Notes: generated by a model from the sequence alone, not told the origin. DNA of 64,000 bases from Micromonospora eburnea (GCF_900090225.1 NZ_FMHY01000002.1:5146001-5210000), one strand, 5' to 3'; positions 37,070 through 45,110 are shown, counted from the first letter of the stretch. Translations and numbers: made by a program.

Positions 37070-38167
37070 ATGACCATCGCCGCGGTACGCACCCATCGGC
37101 TCTCCGCCCCCTTACACACCCCGTTCGTCACCGCCCTGCGCCGCACGACCACGGTGGACACCCTGGTCGTCGAGGTGGTCGACGCAGACGGACGGTCCGG
37201 GTTCGGCGAGGCCCCCCAGGTCTGGCAGGTCACCGGGGCGTCCATCGCCGGCGCCGAGGCGTGCGTACGGGACGTCCTCGCGGCCACGTTGACCGGACGG
37301 GACGCCGACGACCTCCAGGCCCGCTGCACCGAGGTACGCCGCGCGGTGGCCGGCAACGAGTCCGCCAAGGCGGCCGTTGACGTCGCCCTGCACGACCTGG
37401 CCGCGCGGCGGCTCGGCGTACCCCTGGTGCGGCTGCTCGGCGGCACGTCGCTGCGGGTGCCGACGGACGTCACTTTGGCCGCCGGCGACGCGGTCGACCT
37501 GGCCGCCGCCGCGCAGCGGCGCCGGGGCGAGGGCTTCACGGTGCTCAAGCTGAAGGTCGGCACCGACGCCCGGAGCGATCTCGACCGGGTCCGCGCGGTC
37601 CGCGCCGCGGTCGGCCCGGACGTCCGTATCCGGCTGGACGCCAACCAGGGTTGGACGCCGCGCGACGCGGTCCGGGTCATCCGCGGCATCGAGGACGCCG
37701 GGCTCGACGTCGAACTGGTCGAGCAGCCGGTGCACCGCCGGGACCTGGACGGGCTCGCCTGGGTCAGCGACCGGGTCGACCTGCCGATCCTCGCCGACGA
37801 GTCGGTCTTCGACGTCCGCGACCTGGTCGAGGTGATCCGCCGCCGGGCCGCCGACATGGTGAACGTCAAGCTGGCCAAGTGCGGCGGCCTGCACGCCGCG
37901 CGGACGCTGCTCGACCTGGCCGCCGCCCACGGGATGGGCACCATCGTCGGCTCCATGATGGAGAGTCCGGTGGGCGTGGGCGCCGCGGCCAGCCTGGTCG
38001 CCGCGTACGGCACCAGCGCCGTCTCCGACCTGGACGCCGCCTGGTGGCTGGCCTCGTCTCCGGTGCGCGGCGGGATCCGGTACGACGGCGCGAACGTCCT
38101 GCTGCCGGACGCGCCCGGCCTCGGCATCTCGGACGTGAGTGAAGCTAAGGTTCAGCCGCAGTGTTGA
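37070..38167 (+). CDS. L-Ala-D/L-Glu epimerase (dipeptide epimerase, enolase superfamily)
   Basis: Converts L-Ala-D-Glu released from peptidoglycan into L-Ala-L-Glu so that it can be used as an amino-acid source, like YkfB of Bacillus. The 365-residue protein has the capping domain (1-115, with GFGEAPQVWQVTG). A (beta/alpha)7 barrel follows with the paired bases KLK in FTVLKLKVGTD (about 162) and NVKLAKCGG (about 266), and metal ligands in RLDANQGW, ELVEQPVHR and PILADESVF. The C-terminal GSMMESPVGVGAAASL is typical of dipeptide epimerases. The ATG at 37070 (TIAAVRTHRLSAPL) is chosen because the conserved start and a -10 box sit there. It is followed by an NlpC/P60 gene. Confidence 0.9.
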   Translation: MTIAAVRTHRLSAPLHTPFVTALRRTTTVDTLVVEVVDADGRSGFGEAPQVWQVTGASIAGAEACVRDVLAATLTGRDADDLQARCTEVRRAVAGNESAKAAVDVALHDLAARRLGVPLVRLLGGTSLRVPTDVTLAAGDAVDLAAAAQRRRGEGFTVLKLKVGTDARSDLDRVRAVRAAVGPDVRIRLDANQGWTPRDAVRVIRGIEDAGLDVELVEQPVHRRDLDGLAWVSDRVDLPILADESVFDVRDLVEVIRRRAADMVNVKLAKCGGLHAARTLLDLAAAHGMGTIVGSMMESPVGVGAAASLVAAYGTSAVSDLDAAWWLASSPVRGGIRYDGANVLLPDAPGLGISDVSEAKVQPQC

Positions 38168-38192
38168 GGGTTGGTAGTTTTCTTCATAGGCT
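38164..38192 (+). promoter_or_regulatory. Promoter for the NlpC/P60 gene
   Basis: TTGAGG (38164-38169), a 17-base spacer and TAGGCT (38187-38192) make a near-consensus vegetative promoter overlapping the epimerase stop codon. It lies 31 bases before the next start. A GCTCGCC/GGCGAGC hairpin could form in the short leader. Confidence 0.6.
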
Positions 38193-38223
38193 CGCCACAG
38201 CGGGGGCGAGCTGAGGGGTGGAC

Positions 38224-39141
38224 ATGGAGCTGCAACCGGGCCGCGAGGCCCTCGTCCGGGTCCCGGTGGCGACCCTCTGGGCCGCACCGGAGGCGGTCCG
38301 GCCCGTCGACCGCCCCGCGCTGGCCGACCCGCCGGACATCGCCGCCTGGGTCGCCGGCATGAACCGCGACCAACAGGTCGACGAATGCATGCTCAGCCAA
38401 CTGCGGCTGGGTGAACGGGTGCTCGTCACCGAGGTGCGCACCGACGGCTGGAGCCAGGTGATCGCCCTGGACCAACCCGCCGGCAAGCTCGACCGGCGCG
38501 GCTACCCCGGCTGGCTGCCCGCCGCCCACCTGGCCGCCGCGCCGGAGACCGGCTCGTCAACCAACCCGCTGGTGGTCGACGCCCTGCTCACCGCGCTGCG
38601 CGTCGCCCCGGACGGCCCGGTGGCGCTGCCCGGTGTGGTCCTCGGCACCCGACTCGCTCCGGCCGGCCGGCCGGTGGACGGGTGGCGGCCGGTCCACGTG
38701 CCCGGCCGGGTCGACCCGCTCTGGGCGCCCGAGGGCGACGTCGTGCCACTGCCCACCGAGCGGCCGGCGCCCAAGGAGGTGCTGGCCGCCGCCGAGCGGC
38801 TGCACGGCCTGATCTACCTCTGGGGCGGTGTCTCCAGCCACGGGATCGACTGCTCCGGCCTGGTGCACCTGGCCTGGGGGCGATACGCGGTGACGCTGCC
38901 CAGGGACGCCGACGACCAGGCCGAGGCGACCACTCCCCTGGCGCTGGGCGAGGAACGCCCCGGCGACCTCTATTTCTTCGCCCGGCCGGGCCGCCGGATC
39001 CACCACGTCGGCATCGTCAGCAGCGAGCCGCACGGGGAGGTCCGGCGGATGCTGCACGCCTGCTACCTCCAGCGCCGGGTGGTGGAGGAGCGGCTTCCCC
39101 CCGAACGGGAGGCCACGCTGGTCGGCGTCCACCGCGTCTGA
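38224..39141 (+). CDS. NlpC/P60 endopeptidase with SH3-like domains (YkfC-like, cytoplasmic)
   Basis: Predicted gamma-D-glutamyl-L-diamino acid endopeptidase that trims peptidoglycan-derived peptides. The 305-residue protein has no signal peptide. Its N-terminal 170 residues look like two bacterial SH3 domains (EALVRVPVATLWAAPEAVRP; RTDGWSQVIALDQPAGKLDRR region). The NlpC/P60 domain has the catalytic Cys in GIDCSGLVHLAWGRY (about 206-220), His in RRIHHVGIVSSE (about 260-271) and a third polar residue in MLHACYLQ. The layout matches Bacillus YkfC, whose gene also follows the L-Ala-D/L-Glu epimerase gene. The ATG at 38224 has GAGG 7 bases upstream. A GTG at 38218 is too close. Confidence 0.9.
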   Translation: MELQPGREALVRVPVATLWAAPEAVRPVDRPALADPPDIAAWVAGMNRDQQVDECMLSQLRLGERVLVTEVRTDGWSQVIALDQPAGKLDRRGYPGWLPAAHLAAAPETGSSTNPLVVDALLTALRVAPDGPVALPGVVLGTRLAPAGRPVDGWRPVHVPGRVDPLWAPEGDVVPLPTERPAPKEVLAAAERLHGLIYLWGGVSSHGIDCSGLVHLAWGRYAVTLPRDADDQAEATTPLALGEERPGDLYFFARPGRRIHHVGIVSSEPHGEVRRMLHACYLQRRVVEERLPPEREATLVGVHRV

Positions 39142-39155
39142 CCCCGTACCGGAAA

Positions 39156-39185
39156 ACGGGCGCTCCCGACGGCGGGAGCGCCCGT
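39156..39185. terminator. Bidirectional terminator between NlpC/P60 and terC genes
   Basis: ACGGGCGCTCCCG (39156-39168) and its exact complement (39173-39185) enclose ACGG between convergent stops. Confidence 0.88.
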
Positions 39186-39195
39186 GTCCGCACGG

Positions 39196-40200
39196 TCAGC
39201 CCCGGGCTCGGGCCAGTTCGCGGCGCCGGTCCCGGGCCGACTTGAACAGGCTGGCCGCGGTGGCGATCGCCAGCGTGCCGAGGATCACGGCCAGCGAGAG
39301 CCAGATCGGGATGTGCGGGGCCCAGGCCACGTGCCGGCCGTCGTTGATGAACGGCAGGTTGTTGTCGGCCAGGGCCTCCAGGACCAGCTTCACGCCGATG
39401 AAGCCGAGCACCACGGCGAGGCCGTAGCTGAGGTAGATCAGCCGGTCCAGCAGCCCGCCGAGCAGGAAGTAGAGCTGTCGGAGCCCCATCAACGCGAACA
39501 CGTTCGCGGTGAAGACCAGGTACGCCTCCTGGGTGATGCCGAAGATCGCCGGAATCGAGTCGAGGGCGAAGATCAGGTCGGTGGTGCCGATGGCGATCAT
39601 CACGACCAGCATCGGGGTGAACAGCCGCCGCCCGTTCTCCCGGGTGGTCATTCGCGCGCCGTCGAAACCCCGGGACAGCGGCAGCGCCTTGCGGCTCCAC
39701 CGGATCAGCACGTTCTCCTTGAACTCGCCCTCGTCCGGCTCGCCCTGCCGGGCCAGGTTGATCGCGGTGTAGATCAGGAACGCGCCGAAGAGGTAGAAGA
39801 CCCAGGAGAACTGGGCGAGCAGGGCGGCACCGGCGGCGATGAAGCCGCCCCGCATGAGCAGCGCGAGCAGGATGCCGACGAGCAGCACCTTCTGCTGGTA
39901 CGGCCGGGGCACCGCGAAGCGGCCCATGATGATCACGAAGACGAACAGGTTGTCCACCGAGAGGCTGTACTCGGTGAGCCAGCCGGTGTAGAACTGGCCG
40001 GCGATGCTGGGCCCGGCGGTGAGCCAGAGCCCGCCGCCGAAGAGCAGGGCCAGCCCGACGTAGAAGGCGACCCACAGGCTCGACTCACGGACGCTGGGCT
40101 CGTGCGGGCGCCGACCGATGATGAAGAGGTCGGCGAGCAGCACCGCGGTCAACGCGACCAGGGTCCCGGCCCACACCAATCCGGACACGTTCAATTCCAT
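39196..40200 (-). CDS. TerC-family membrane protein (probable Mn2+ exporter)
   Basis: TerC/Alx-type integral membrane protein. Members export Mn2+ and support metalation of exported proteins. The 334-residue product has about nine hydrophobic segments and the acidic membrane motifs typical of the family, SVDNLFVFVIIMGRFAVP (about 79-96) and TTDLIFALDSIPAIFGIT (about 194-211), with the Asp residues intact. A probable yybP-ykoY Mn2+ riboswitch precedes it, which fits this role. The start needs care. The ATG at 40200 directly abuts GGAGG, whereas TTG 40194 (6 bases away) or GTG 40188 (12 bases) are better spaced. The conserved part begins at NVSGLVWAG in any case. Confidence 0.9.
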   Translation of the reverse strand: MELNVSGLVWAGTLVALTAVLLADLFIIGRRPHEPSVRESSLWVAFYVGLALLFGGGLWLTAGPSIAGQFYTGWLTEYSLSVDNLFVFVIIMGRFAVPRPYQQKVLLVGILLALLMRGGFIAAGAALLAQFSWVFYLFGAFLIYTAINLARQGEPDEGEFKENVLIRWSRKALPLSRGFDGARMTTRENGRRLFTPMLVVMIAIGTTDLIFALDSIPAIFGITQEAYLVFTANVFALMGLRQLYFLLGGLLDRLIYLSYGLAVVLGFIGVKLVLEALADNNLPFINDGRHVAWAPHIPIWLSLAVILGTLAIATAASLFKSARDRRRELARARG

Positions 40201-40282
40201 CCTCCGGCAGACACGCAGCGTCGGGCACACCGTACGCCGGGTGAGGGGCCGGGGTGCGTCGACGCTGACTCTGGTGACTGTC

Positions 40283-40406
40283 GGAGGTCTCTTCCGCCAG
40301 CGACCCGGGTGCGGGCCACTGACCGACGGAGCCGGGTCGTAGCACCGGGGGCCGGTGTTTTCTTCCGTGCTGACGACTCCGTCGCGGGGGAATACTCCCC
40401 TCCTCG
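40283..40406 (-). ncRNA. Probable yybP-ykoY (manganese) riboswitch upstream of terC
   Basis: On the minus strand the 5' part reads GAGGAGGGGAGTATTCCCCC. Next come CGTCAGCACGG and GTGCTACGACCCGG, and the 3' part reads GAAGAGACCTCCGAC. GGGGAGTA near the 5' end and a closing AGACCTCC that pairs with the first GGAGG strand are hallmarks I know for yybP-ykoY aptamers. The position, about 80 bases before a TerC-family start, is a classic genomic context for this class. The coordinates bracket the closing stem and are approximate. The rest of the 40201-40596 spacer contains one dyad (40511-40553). Confidence 0.65.
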
Positions 40407-40510
40407 GGCGCCATTCTTCACCATCGACGCCGCGTCGCGCACCTCCGGGGGCGAGGTTTGCCGGTGAAGCAGGTTCGGGAGGCCACATCCCGCAGGGCGT
40501 CCTAGGAGGC

Positions 40511-40553
40511 TAGGTGCTGCCCCCGTCGGTGCCGATCCCCGGGACAGCACCTA
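40511..40553. repeat. Dyad in the terC/ABM divergent region
   Basis: TAGGTGCTG (40511-40519) and CAGCACCTA (40545-40553) are perfect inverted repeats 25 bases apart, with a further partial CCCCG/CGGGG match inside. It lies 44 bases before the ABM gene. It could be an operator or a leader hairpin of either divergent transcript. Confidence 0.5.
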
Positions 40554-40596
40554 CCCGGGGCGTACCGGCCGGTGCGGGGCGTGCGAGGCTTCGCGC

Positions 40597-40890
40597 ATGG
40601 TTCTTGAGGTCGCGCTGATCGACGTTACGCCCGGACACGAGGACGACTTCGCCGCCGCGTACGCGCAGGCGTACCCGATCCTCAGCGGCACCGACGGCTG
40701 CCGTTCGGTGCGGATGACCCGGGGTGTGGAGTCGCCGTCCCGGTTCGTGCTGCTCGTGGAGTGGGACTCGGTAGAGGCGCACGACGTCAACTTCCGGCAG
40801 AGCGAGCGGTTCCCGCAGTGGCGGGGGCTGATCGGCCCGTACTTCGCCAACCCACCGCTGGTCGAGCACTTCATCGACGTTCCGGCCTGA
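40597..40890 (+). CDS. Antibiotic biosynthesis monooxygenase (ABM) superfamily protein
   Basis: A 97-residue single ABM domain (ferredoxin-like dimeric alpha/beta barrel). Members include quinone-forming monooxygenases, haem-degrading enzymes and proteins of unknown role. The N-terminal strand LEVALIDVTPGHEDDFAAAY, the GCRSVRMTRGVESPSRFVLLVEW core and the HDVNFRQSERFPQWRGLIGPYF helix fit the family. There is no cofactor motif, as usual. No biosynthetic cluster is nearby, so a housekeeping or detoxification role is more likely than antibiotic synthesis. GAGGCT 6 bases before the ATG may be a weak -10 of a leaderless transcript. Confidence 0.85.
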   Translation: MVLEVALIDVTPGHEDDFAAAYAQAYPILSGTDGCRSVRMTRGVESPSRFVLLVEWDSVEAHDVNFRQSERFPQWRGLIGPYFANPPLVEHFIDVPA

Positions 40891-40989
40891 GGCTGTCGTA
40901 CCCGTCGCATAGCCTGCGCGAGACGCGCCGGCCACCGATCCCGACGGCATCGGGGGCGCCGGGCCCGGTGGCCGCGCGGCGGTATTCGG

Positions 40990-41018
40990 TTGCGAGCCCG
41001 ACCCGCGGCCGATTGACT
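40990..41018 (+). promoter_or_regulatory. Candidate promoter of a leaderless SDR gene
   Basis: TTGCGA (40990-40995), a 17-base spacer and TTGACT (41013-41018) end 7 bases before the ATG at 41026. The -10 deviates from TANNNT at the second base. Confidence 0.35.
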
Positions 41019-41025
41019 GCCGGCC

Positions 41026-41784
41026 ATGGATCGGGTGGCTCTGGTGACCGGCGTCAGCCGGCGGGTCGGCATCGGCGCGGCGGTGGCCCGCACCCTCGCG
41101 GCGGACGGATGGCGGCTGTCGCTGACCGGGCTGCCCGGCTACGACGACGCCCAGCCCTACGGCGGCGACCCGGACGGAGTGCCGGCGCTGCTGGCCGAGC
41201 TGGACGCCGACGTGGCCTACCTACCGGTCGACCTGCTCGACCCGGCCGCCCCGGCCGAACTGGTCACCGAGACGGTACGCCGGCACGGGCGGATCGACGC
41301 GGTGGTGGCGGTGCACGCGTACTCCACCGAGACCCCGCTGGGCGGGCTCGACGCCGCCGAGATCGACCGGCACCTGCTGGTCAACGTCCGAGCGACGCTG
41401 CTGCTCGCGGAGGCGTTCGCGGCCGCCCACCCCGGCGGGGACGGTGGCCGGCTGGTGCTCTTCTCCAGCGGACAGCGGCTCGGGCCGATGCCGGGCGAGC
41501 TGGCATACGCGGCCAGCAAGGCGGCCGTGGAAAATCTCGTGGTCCAGCTGTCGCCGCTGCTGATGCCGAAGGGCATCACGGTCAACTGCGTCAACCCCGG
41601 GCCGACCGACACCGGCTACGCCGATCCGCAGCGGCTGGCCGGGGTGACCCGCCTCTTTCCCGGCGGCCGATGGGGCACCCCGGAGGACGCCGCCCGGCTG
41701 GTCCGCTTCCTCTGCTCGCCCGACGCCGGCTGGATCACCGGCCAGGTGATCGACTCCGAGGGCGGTTTCCAGCGGCACACCTGA
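41026..41784 (+). CDS. Short-chain dehydrogenase/reductase (SDR)
   Basis: NAD(P)-dependent oxidoreductase of unknown substrate. The 252-residue protein has the cofactor motif VTGVSRRVGIGAAVA (about 7-21, a G-x-S-RR variant suggesting NADPH), catalytic Ser in LVLFSSGQRLGPM (about 145-157), and the YAASK active site (about 164-168). The late motif NCVNPGPTDTGY and the C-terminal WITGQVIDSEGGFQ follow. The usual NNAG is replaced by VAVHAYSTETPLGG, an atypical form seen in a subset of SDRs. It stands alone and is convergent with the XRE regulator. Confidence 0.9.
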   Translation: MDRVALVTGVSRRVGIGAAVARTLAADGWRLSLTGLPGYDDAQPYGGDPDGVPALLAELDADVAYLPVDLLDPAAPAELVTETVRRHGRIDAVVAVHAYSTETPLGGLDAAEIDRHLLVNVRATLLLAEAFAAAHPGGDGGRLVLFSSGQRLGPMPGELAYAASKAAVENLVVQLSPLLMPKGITVNCVNPGPTDTGYADPQRLAGVTRLFPGGRWGTPEDAARLVRFLCSPDAGWITGQVIDSEGGFQRHT

Positions 41785-41841
41785 CCGCCCTCCCGCGACA
41801 GCCACCCCCGGCCGCTCAACGCGCTCCGGGAGCGGACCACC

Positions 41842-42816
41842 TCACGGCTCGATGGCCGGGCCGTGAGGTGGATCGGCGGCCGGGCCGTCGCGCGGGTCGG
41901 TGGCCGGGTCGTCCCTTGAATCGGTGGCCGCGCCGTCGCGCGGGCGGGGCACGAGCACCTGTCCGAGCCGGCGCGCCAGCAGGTCGGCCGTCTCCTCCGC
42001 CGGCAGCGCCGCCGCCAGCAGCCAGTCGACCAGCCGCTCGTACCGGGCGACGTCGGCCTCGGCGATCAGCCGCAGGTCGGTGGTGAGGGTCTCCACCAGC
42101 ACCGTGCGCGGATCCGCCGGATCCGGGTACGCGTAGTGGGAGAAGGCGGTCAGCGGATGGACACCCCCGTGCGGGGCGGCGTCCCTGGCCAACAGCCGGA
42201 TGGTGACGTGCGGTCGATCGGCCAGCGCGAGCAGGTGCCGCAACTGCTCCCGCCAGACATCGGCCGGCAGGCCGCCCGGGTCGCAGACCCGCTCGTCGAG
42301 CAGGGCCGTGTAGTGGGGCGCGTCCGGTCGGTGCAGCGCCTCCTGGCGCACCGCGCGGGCCCGTACGTCCGCCTCCACGTCCACATCCTCGTGCAGCAGC
42401 GCCCCGGCGGCGACCCGCAGGCGGGTGTACGCCGGGGTCTGGAGCAGCCCCGGCACGACCGCGGGCTGGTATTCGACGATACGGGCGGCGCCCGCCTCCA
42501 GTTCCGCGTACGCCCGCTGCCGCTCGCCCATCTCGCCGAGGGCGCGGGACCAGCCCCGACCGGTGGCGGCGTCCCGGGCGATGACGATCAACTCATCTCG
42601 CTGGCCGGGCGGCACCCCGTAGACGTCGAGCAGGTCGAGCACGTCGGCCAGGTCCGGCCGGCTCTGACCCAGCTCGATGCGGGACAGCTTGGACGTGGAC
42701 GCCCAGCCGAGCCGGCCACAGACCTGCTCCAGGGTGAGCGCCTGGCGGCGGCGCAGCCGGCGCAGCTCCGCGCCAAGCCGCGCCCGCCGCACGACAGGAC
42801 TTGCTGACAACGGCAT
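41842..42816 (-). CDS. XRE-family regulator with DUF5753 domain and C-terminal octapeptide repeats
   Basis: Actinobacterial DNA-binding protein of the helix-turn-helix/DUF5753 class, usually linked to developmental or antibiotic control. The 324-residue protein has an XRE HTH (about 13-70, LGAELRRLRRRQALTLEQVC and STSKLSRIELGQSRPDLADV). A DUF5753 domain (about 95-285) follows, with IVEYQPAVVPGLLQTPAYTR, DERVCDPGGLPADVWREQLRHLL and HGGVHPLTAFSHYAYPDPAD. The last about 32 residues are four 8-residue repeats of the D-G-PA-x-D-P-R type. Such genes usually neighbour a small DUF397 gene, but none is visible on either side. The ATG at 42816 is used. CAAT-AC-ATTG upstream may be part of an operator. 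Confidence 0.88.
   Translation of the reverse strand: MPLSASPVVRRARLGAELRRLRRRQALTLEQVCGRLGWASTSKLSRIELGQSRPDLADVLDLLDVYGVPPGQRDELIVIARDAATGRGWSRALGEMGERQRAYAELEAGAARIVEYQPAVVPGLLQTPAYTRLRVAAGALLHEDVDVEADVRARAVRQEALHRPDAPHYTALLDERVCDPGGLPADVWREQLRHLLALADRPHVTIRLLARDAAPHGGVHPLTAFSHYAYPDPADPRTVLVETLTTDLRLIAEADVARYERLVDWLLAAALPAEETADLLARRLGQVLVPRPRDGAATDSRDDPATDPRDGPAADPPHGPAIEP
41849..41944. repeat. Four in-frame 24-bp tandem repeats at the 3' end of the XRE gene
   Basis: Units at 41849-41872, 41873-41896, 41897-41920 and 41921-41944 share TCGGYGGCCGGGCCGT followed by a variable part. Units 2 and 4 are nearly identical (TCGG[C/T]GGCCG[G/C]GCCGTCGC). Each encodes eight residues, so copy-number change would not shift the frame. 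Confidence 0.85.
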
Positions 42817-43001
42817 GCGAGCCTCCCATCGAGGGAGACTACGCACCAACAATCACGGACGGCAATACATTGATTGCGCAGTGCGATCGATGTGGCGGGG
42901 TCGACCGCCGGCCTCTCGGCACCTCGGCCACCGGGCTCCGGCGCGCACCCGTCGTAACCCCCGCTCGGCGGCCGGCCAGCCGGCCGCCCCGTCCCGTCCC
43001 G

Positions 43002-45110
43002 TCACTTCACACCGGCGGCGTCCATCCCGCGCAGTTCCTTCTTGAGGTCGGCGATCTCGTCGCGGATCCGGGCCGCCAGCTCGAACTGCAGCTCCCGCGC
43101 GGCGGCGAGCATCTGCTCGTTGAGCTCCTGGATGAGGTTGGCCAGGTCGGCCCGGGCCATCCCCTCCCGCGACGGGGTGGCGGCGCCGCCCCGTCCACGG
43201 CTGCGGGTCTCCTTGACCGGGGCCTTGCCCCGGGACAGCTGCCGAGCCGCCCCGCCGACCTGGGTGTTCTCGGTGTCCTCCGCCTCGCGGTAGATGTCGT
43301 CGAGGATGTCGTGGATCTTCTTGCGCAGCGGCTCGGGGCTGATCCCGTGCGCCTCGTTGTGCGCGATCTGCTTGGCCCGGCGCCGGTTGGTCTCGTCGAT
43401 CGCGTCCGCCATCGACGGAGTGATCTTGTCGGCGTACATGTGGACCTGGCCGGAGACGTTACGGGCGGCCCGGCCGATGGTCTGGATCAGCGACCGGCCG
43501 CTGCGCAGGAAGCCCTCCTTGTCGGCGTCCAGGATCGCCACCAGGGAGACCTCGGGCAGGTCGAGGCCCTCCCGGAGCAGGTTGATGCCGACCAGCACGT
43601 CGTAGTCGCCCTTGCGCAGCTCGCGCAGCAGCTCCACCCGGCGCAGCGTGTCGACCTCGGAGTGCAGGTAGCGCACCCGGATGCCGTTCTCCAGGAGGTA
43701 GTCCGACAGGTCCTCGGCCATCTTCTTGGTCAGGGTGGTGACCAGCACCCGCTCGTCCCGCTCGGTACGCAGCTTGATCTCGTGCATCAGGTCGTCGATC
43801 TGCCCCTTGGTGGGCTTCACGACGACCTCCGGGTCGACCAGGCCGGTCGGGCGGATCACCTGCTCGACGAACTCACCCTGGGCCTGCTCCAGCTCCCATG
43901 GGCCGGGGGTGGCGGAGAGGAAGACCATCTGGCCGACCCGCTCCAGGTACTCGTCGAAGCGCAGCGGCCGGTTGTCGGCCGCGCTGGGCAGCCGGAAGCC
44001 GTGGTCGATCAGCATCCGCTTGCGGGAGGCGTCGCCCTCGTACATGCCGCCGATCTGCGGAATGGTCACGTGTGACTCGTCAACCACGGTGAGGAAGTCG
44101 TCGGGGAAGTAGTCGAGCAGGCAGTGCGGCGGGCTGCCGGGCAACCGGCCGTCGATGTGCATGGAGTAGTTCTCGATGCCGGAGCAGAAGCCGACCTGTC
44201 GCATCATCTCGATGTCGTACGTGGTGCGCATCCGCAGCCGCTGCGCCTCCAGCAGCTTGCCCTGCCGCTCCAGCTCGGCCAGCCGCTCGCCCAGCTCGGT
44301 CTCGATGTCGCGGATCGCCCGCTCCATCCGCTCCGGGCCGGCCGCGTAGTGCGTGGCCGGGAAGATCATCAACTGGTTGACCTCGCGGACCACGTCGCCG
44401 GTGAGCGGGTTGAGGTAGTAGAGCTTCTCGATCTCGTCACCGAAGAGCTCGATCCGGACGGCCAGCTCCTCGTACGCCGGAATGACCTCCAGCGTGTCGC
44501 CCCGGACCCGGAAGGTGCCCCGCTGGAACGCCATGTCGTTGCGGGTGTACTGGATGTCGACCAGCCGGCGCAGCAACTGGTCGCGGTCGAGTTCCTGCCC
44601 GACCGCGACCCGCACCGCGCGATCGAGATATTCCTCCGGGGTGCCCAGACCGTAGATCGCCGAGACGGTCGCCACCACGATGACGTCGCGCCGGGTGAGC
44701 AGCGACATGGTCGCCGAGTGCCGCAGCCGCTCGACCTCCTCGTTGATCGAGGAGTCCTTCTCGATGTAGGTGTCGGTCTGCGGAATGTACGCCTCGGGCT
44801 GGTAGTAGTCGTAGTAGGAGACGAAATACTCCACCGCGTTGTGCGGGAGCAGCTCGCCGAACTCCTTGGCGAGCTGGGCGGCGAGGGTCTTGTTGGGCGC
44901 GAGCACCAGGGTCGGCCGTTGCAACCGCTCGACCAGCCACGCCGTGGTGGCGCTCTTGCCGGTGCCGGTCGCGCCGAGCAGGACCGTGTTACGGTCGCCA
45001 CGCCGCACGCGACGCTCCAGCTCGTCGATGGCTGCCGGCTGGTCACCGGCCGGCTGGAACTCGCTGACGACCTGGAAGCGGCCTTCGAGCCGGGGAATGT
45101 CGAGCGCCAT
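43002..45110 (-). CDS. uvrB: Excinuclease ABC subunit B
   Basis: Helicase-like damage-verification subunit of nucleotide excision repair that bridges UvrA and UvrC. The 702-residue protein has motif I LLGATGTGKSATTAWLVE (about 42-59) and the beta-hairpin region SYYDYYQPEAYIPQTDTYIEKD, quoted here as YYDYYQPEAYIPQTDTYIEK. It also has DESH (VVDESHVTIPQ), motif VI QTIGRAARNVSG, and a C-terminal UVR domain (LIQELNEQMLAAARELQFE). The ATG at 45110 begins the conserved ALDIPRLEGRFQVVSEF with TTGAGG upstream. The frame stays open far upstream, but only as GC-rich noise. No convincing LexA box was found, only a weak CGAAG-x4-TCTCG at about 45166-45180. Confidence 0.96.
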   Translation of the reverse strand: MALDIPRLEGRFQVVSEFQPAGDQPAAIDELERRVRRGDRNTVLLGATGTGKSATTAWLVERLQRPTLVLAPNKTLAAQLAKEFGELLPHNAVEYFVSYYDYYQPEAYIPQTDTYIEKDSSINEEVERLRHSATMSLLTRRDVIVVATVSAIYGLGTPEEYLDRAVRVAVGQELDRDQLLRRLVDIQYTRNDMAFQRGTFRVRGDTLEVIPAYEELAVRIELFGDEIEKLYYLNPLTGDVVREVNQLMIFPATHYAAGPERMERAIRDIETELGERLAELERQGKLLEAQRLRMRTTYDIEMMRQVGFCSGIENYSMHIDGRLPGSPPHCLLDYFPDDFLTVVDESHVTIPQIGGMYEGDASRKRMLIDHGFRLPSAADNRPLRFDEYLERVGQMVFLSATPGPWELEQAQGEFVEQVIRPTGLVDPEVVVKPTKGQIDDLMHEIKLRTERDERVLVTTLTKKMAEDLSDYLLENGIRVRYLHSEVDTLRRVELLRELRKGDYDVLVGINLLREGLDLPEVSLVAILDADKEGFLRSGRSLIQTIGRAARNVSGQVHMYADKITPSMADAIDETNRRRAKQIAHNEAHGISPEPLRKKIHDILDDIYREAEDTENTQVGGAARQLSRGKAPVKETRSRGRGGAATPSREGMARADLANLIQELNEQMLAAARELQFELAARIRDEIADLKKELRGMDAAGVK

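Noticed and set aside
40201..40488. N-terminal extension of TerC through the riboswitch region
   Set aside because: TerC proteins begin at about MELNVSGLVWAG, and the upstream segment folds as a conserved RNA.
40597..42816. Fragment of a secondary-metabolite cluster (ABM protein, SDR, XRE regulator)
   Set aside because: No synthase, carrier protein, or tailoring set is nearby, and each gene has its own signals.
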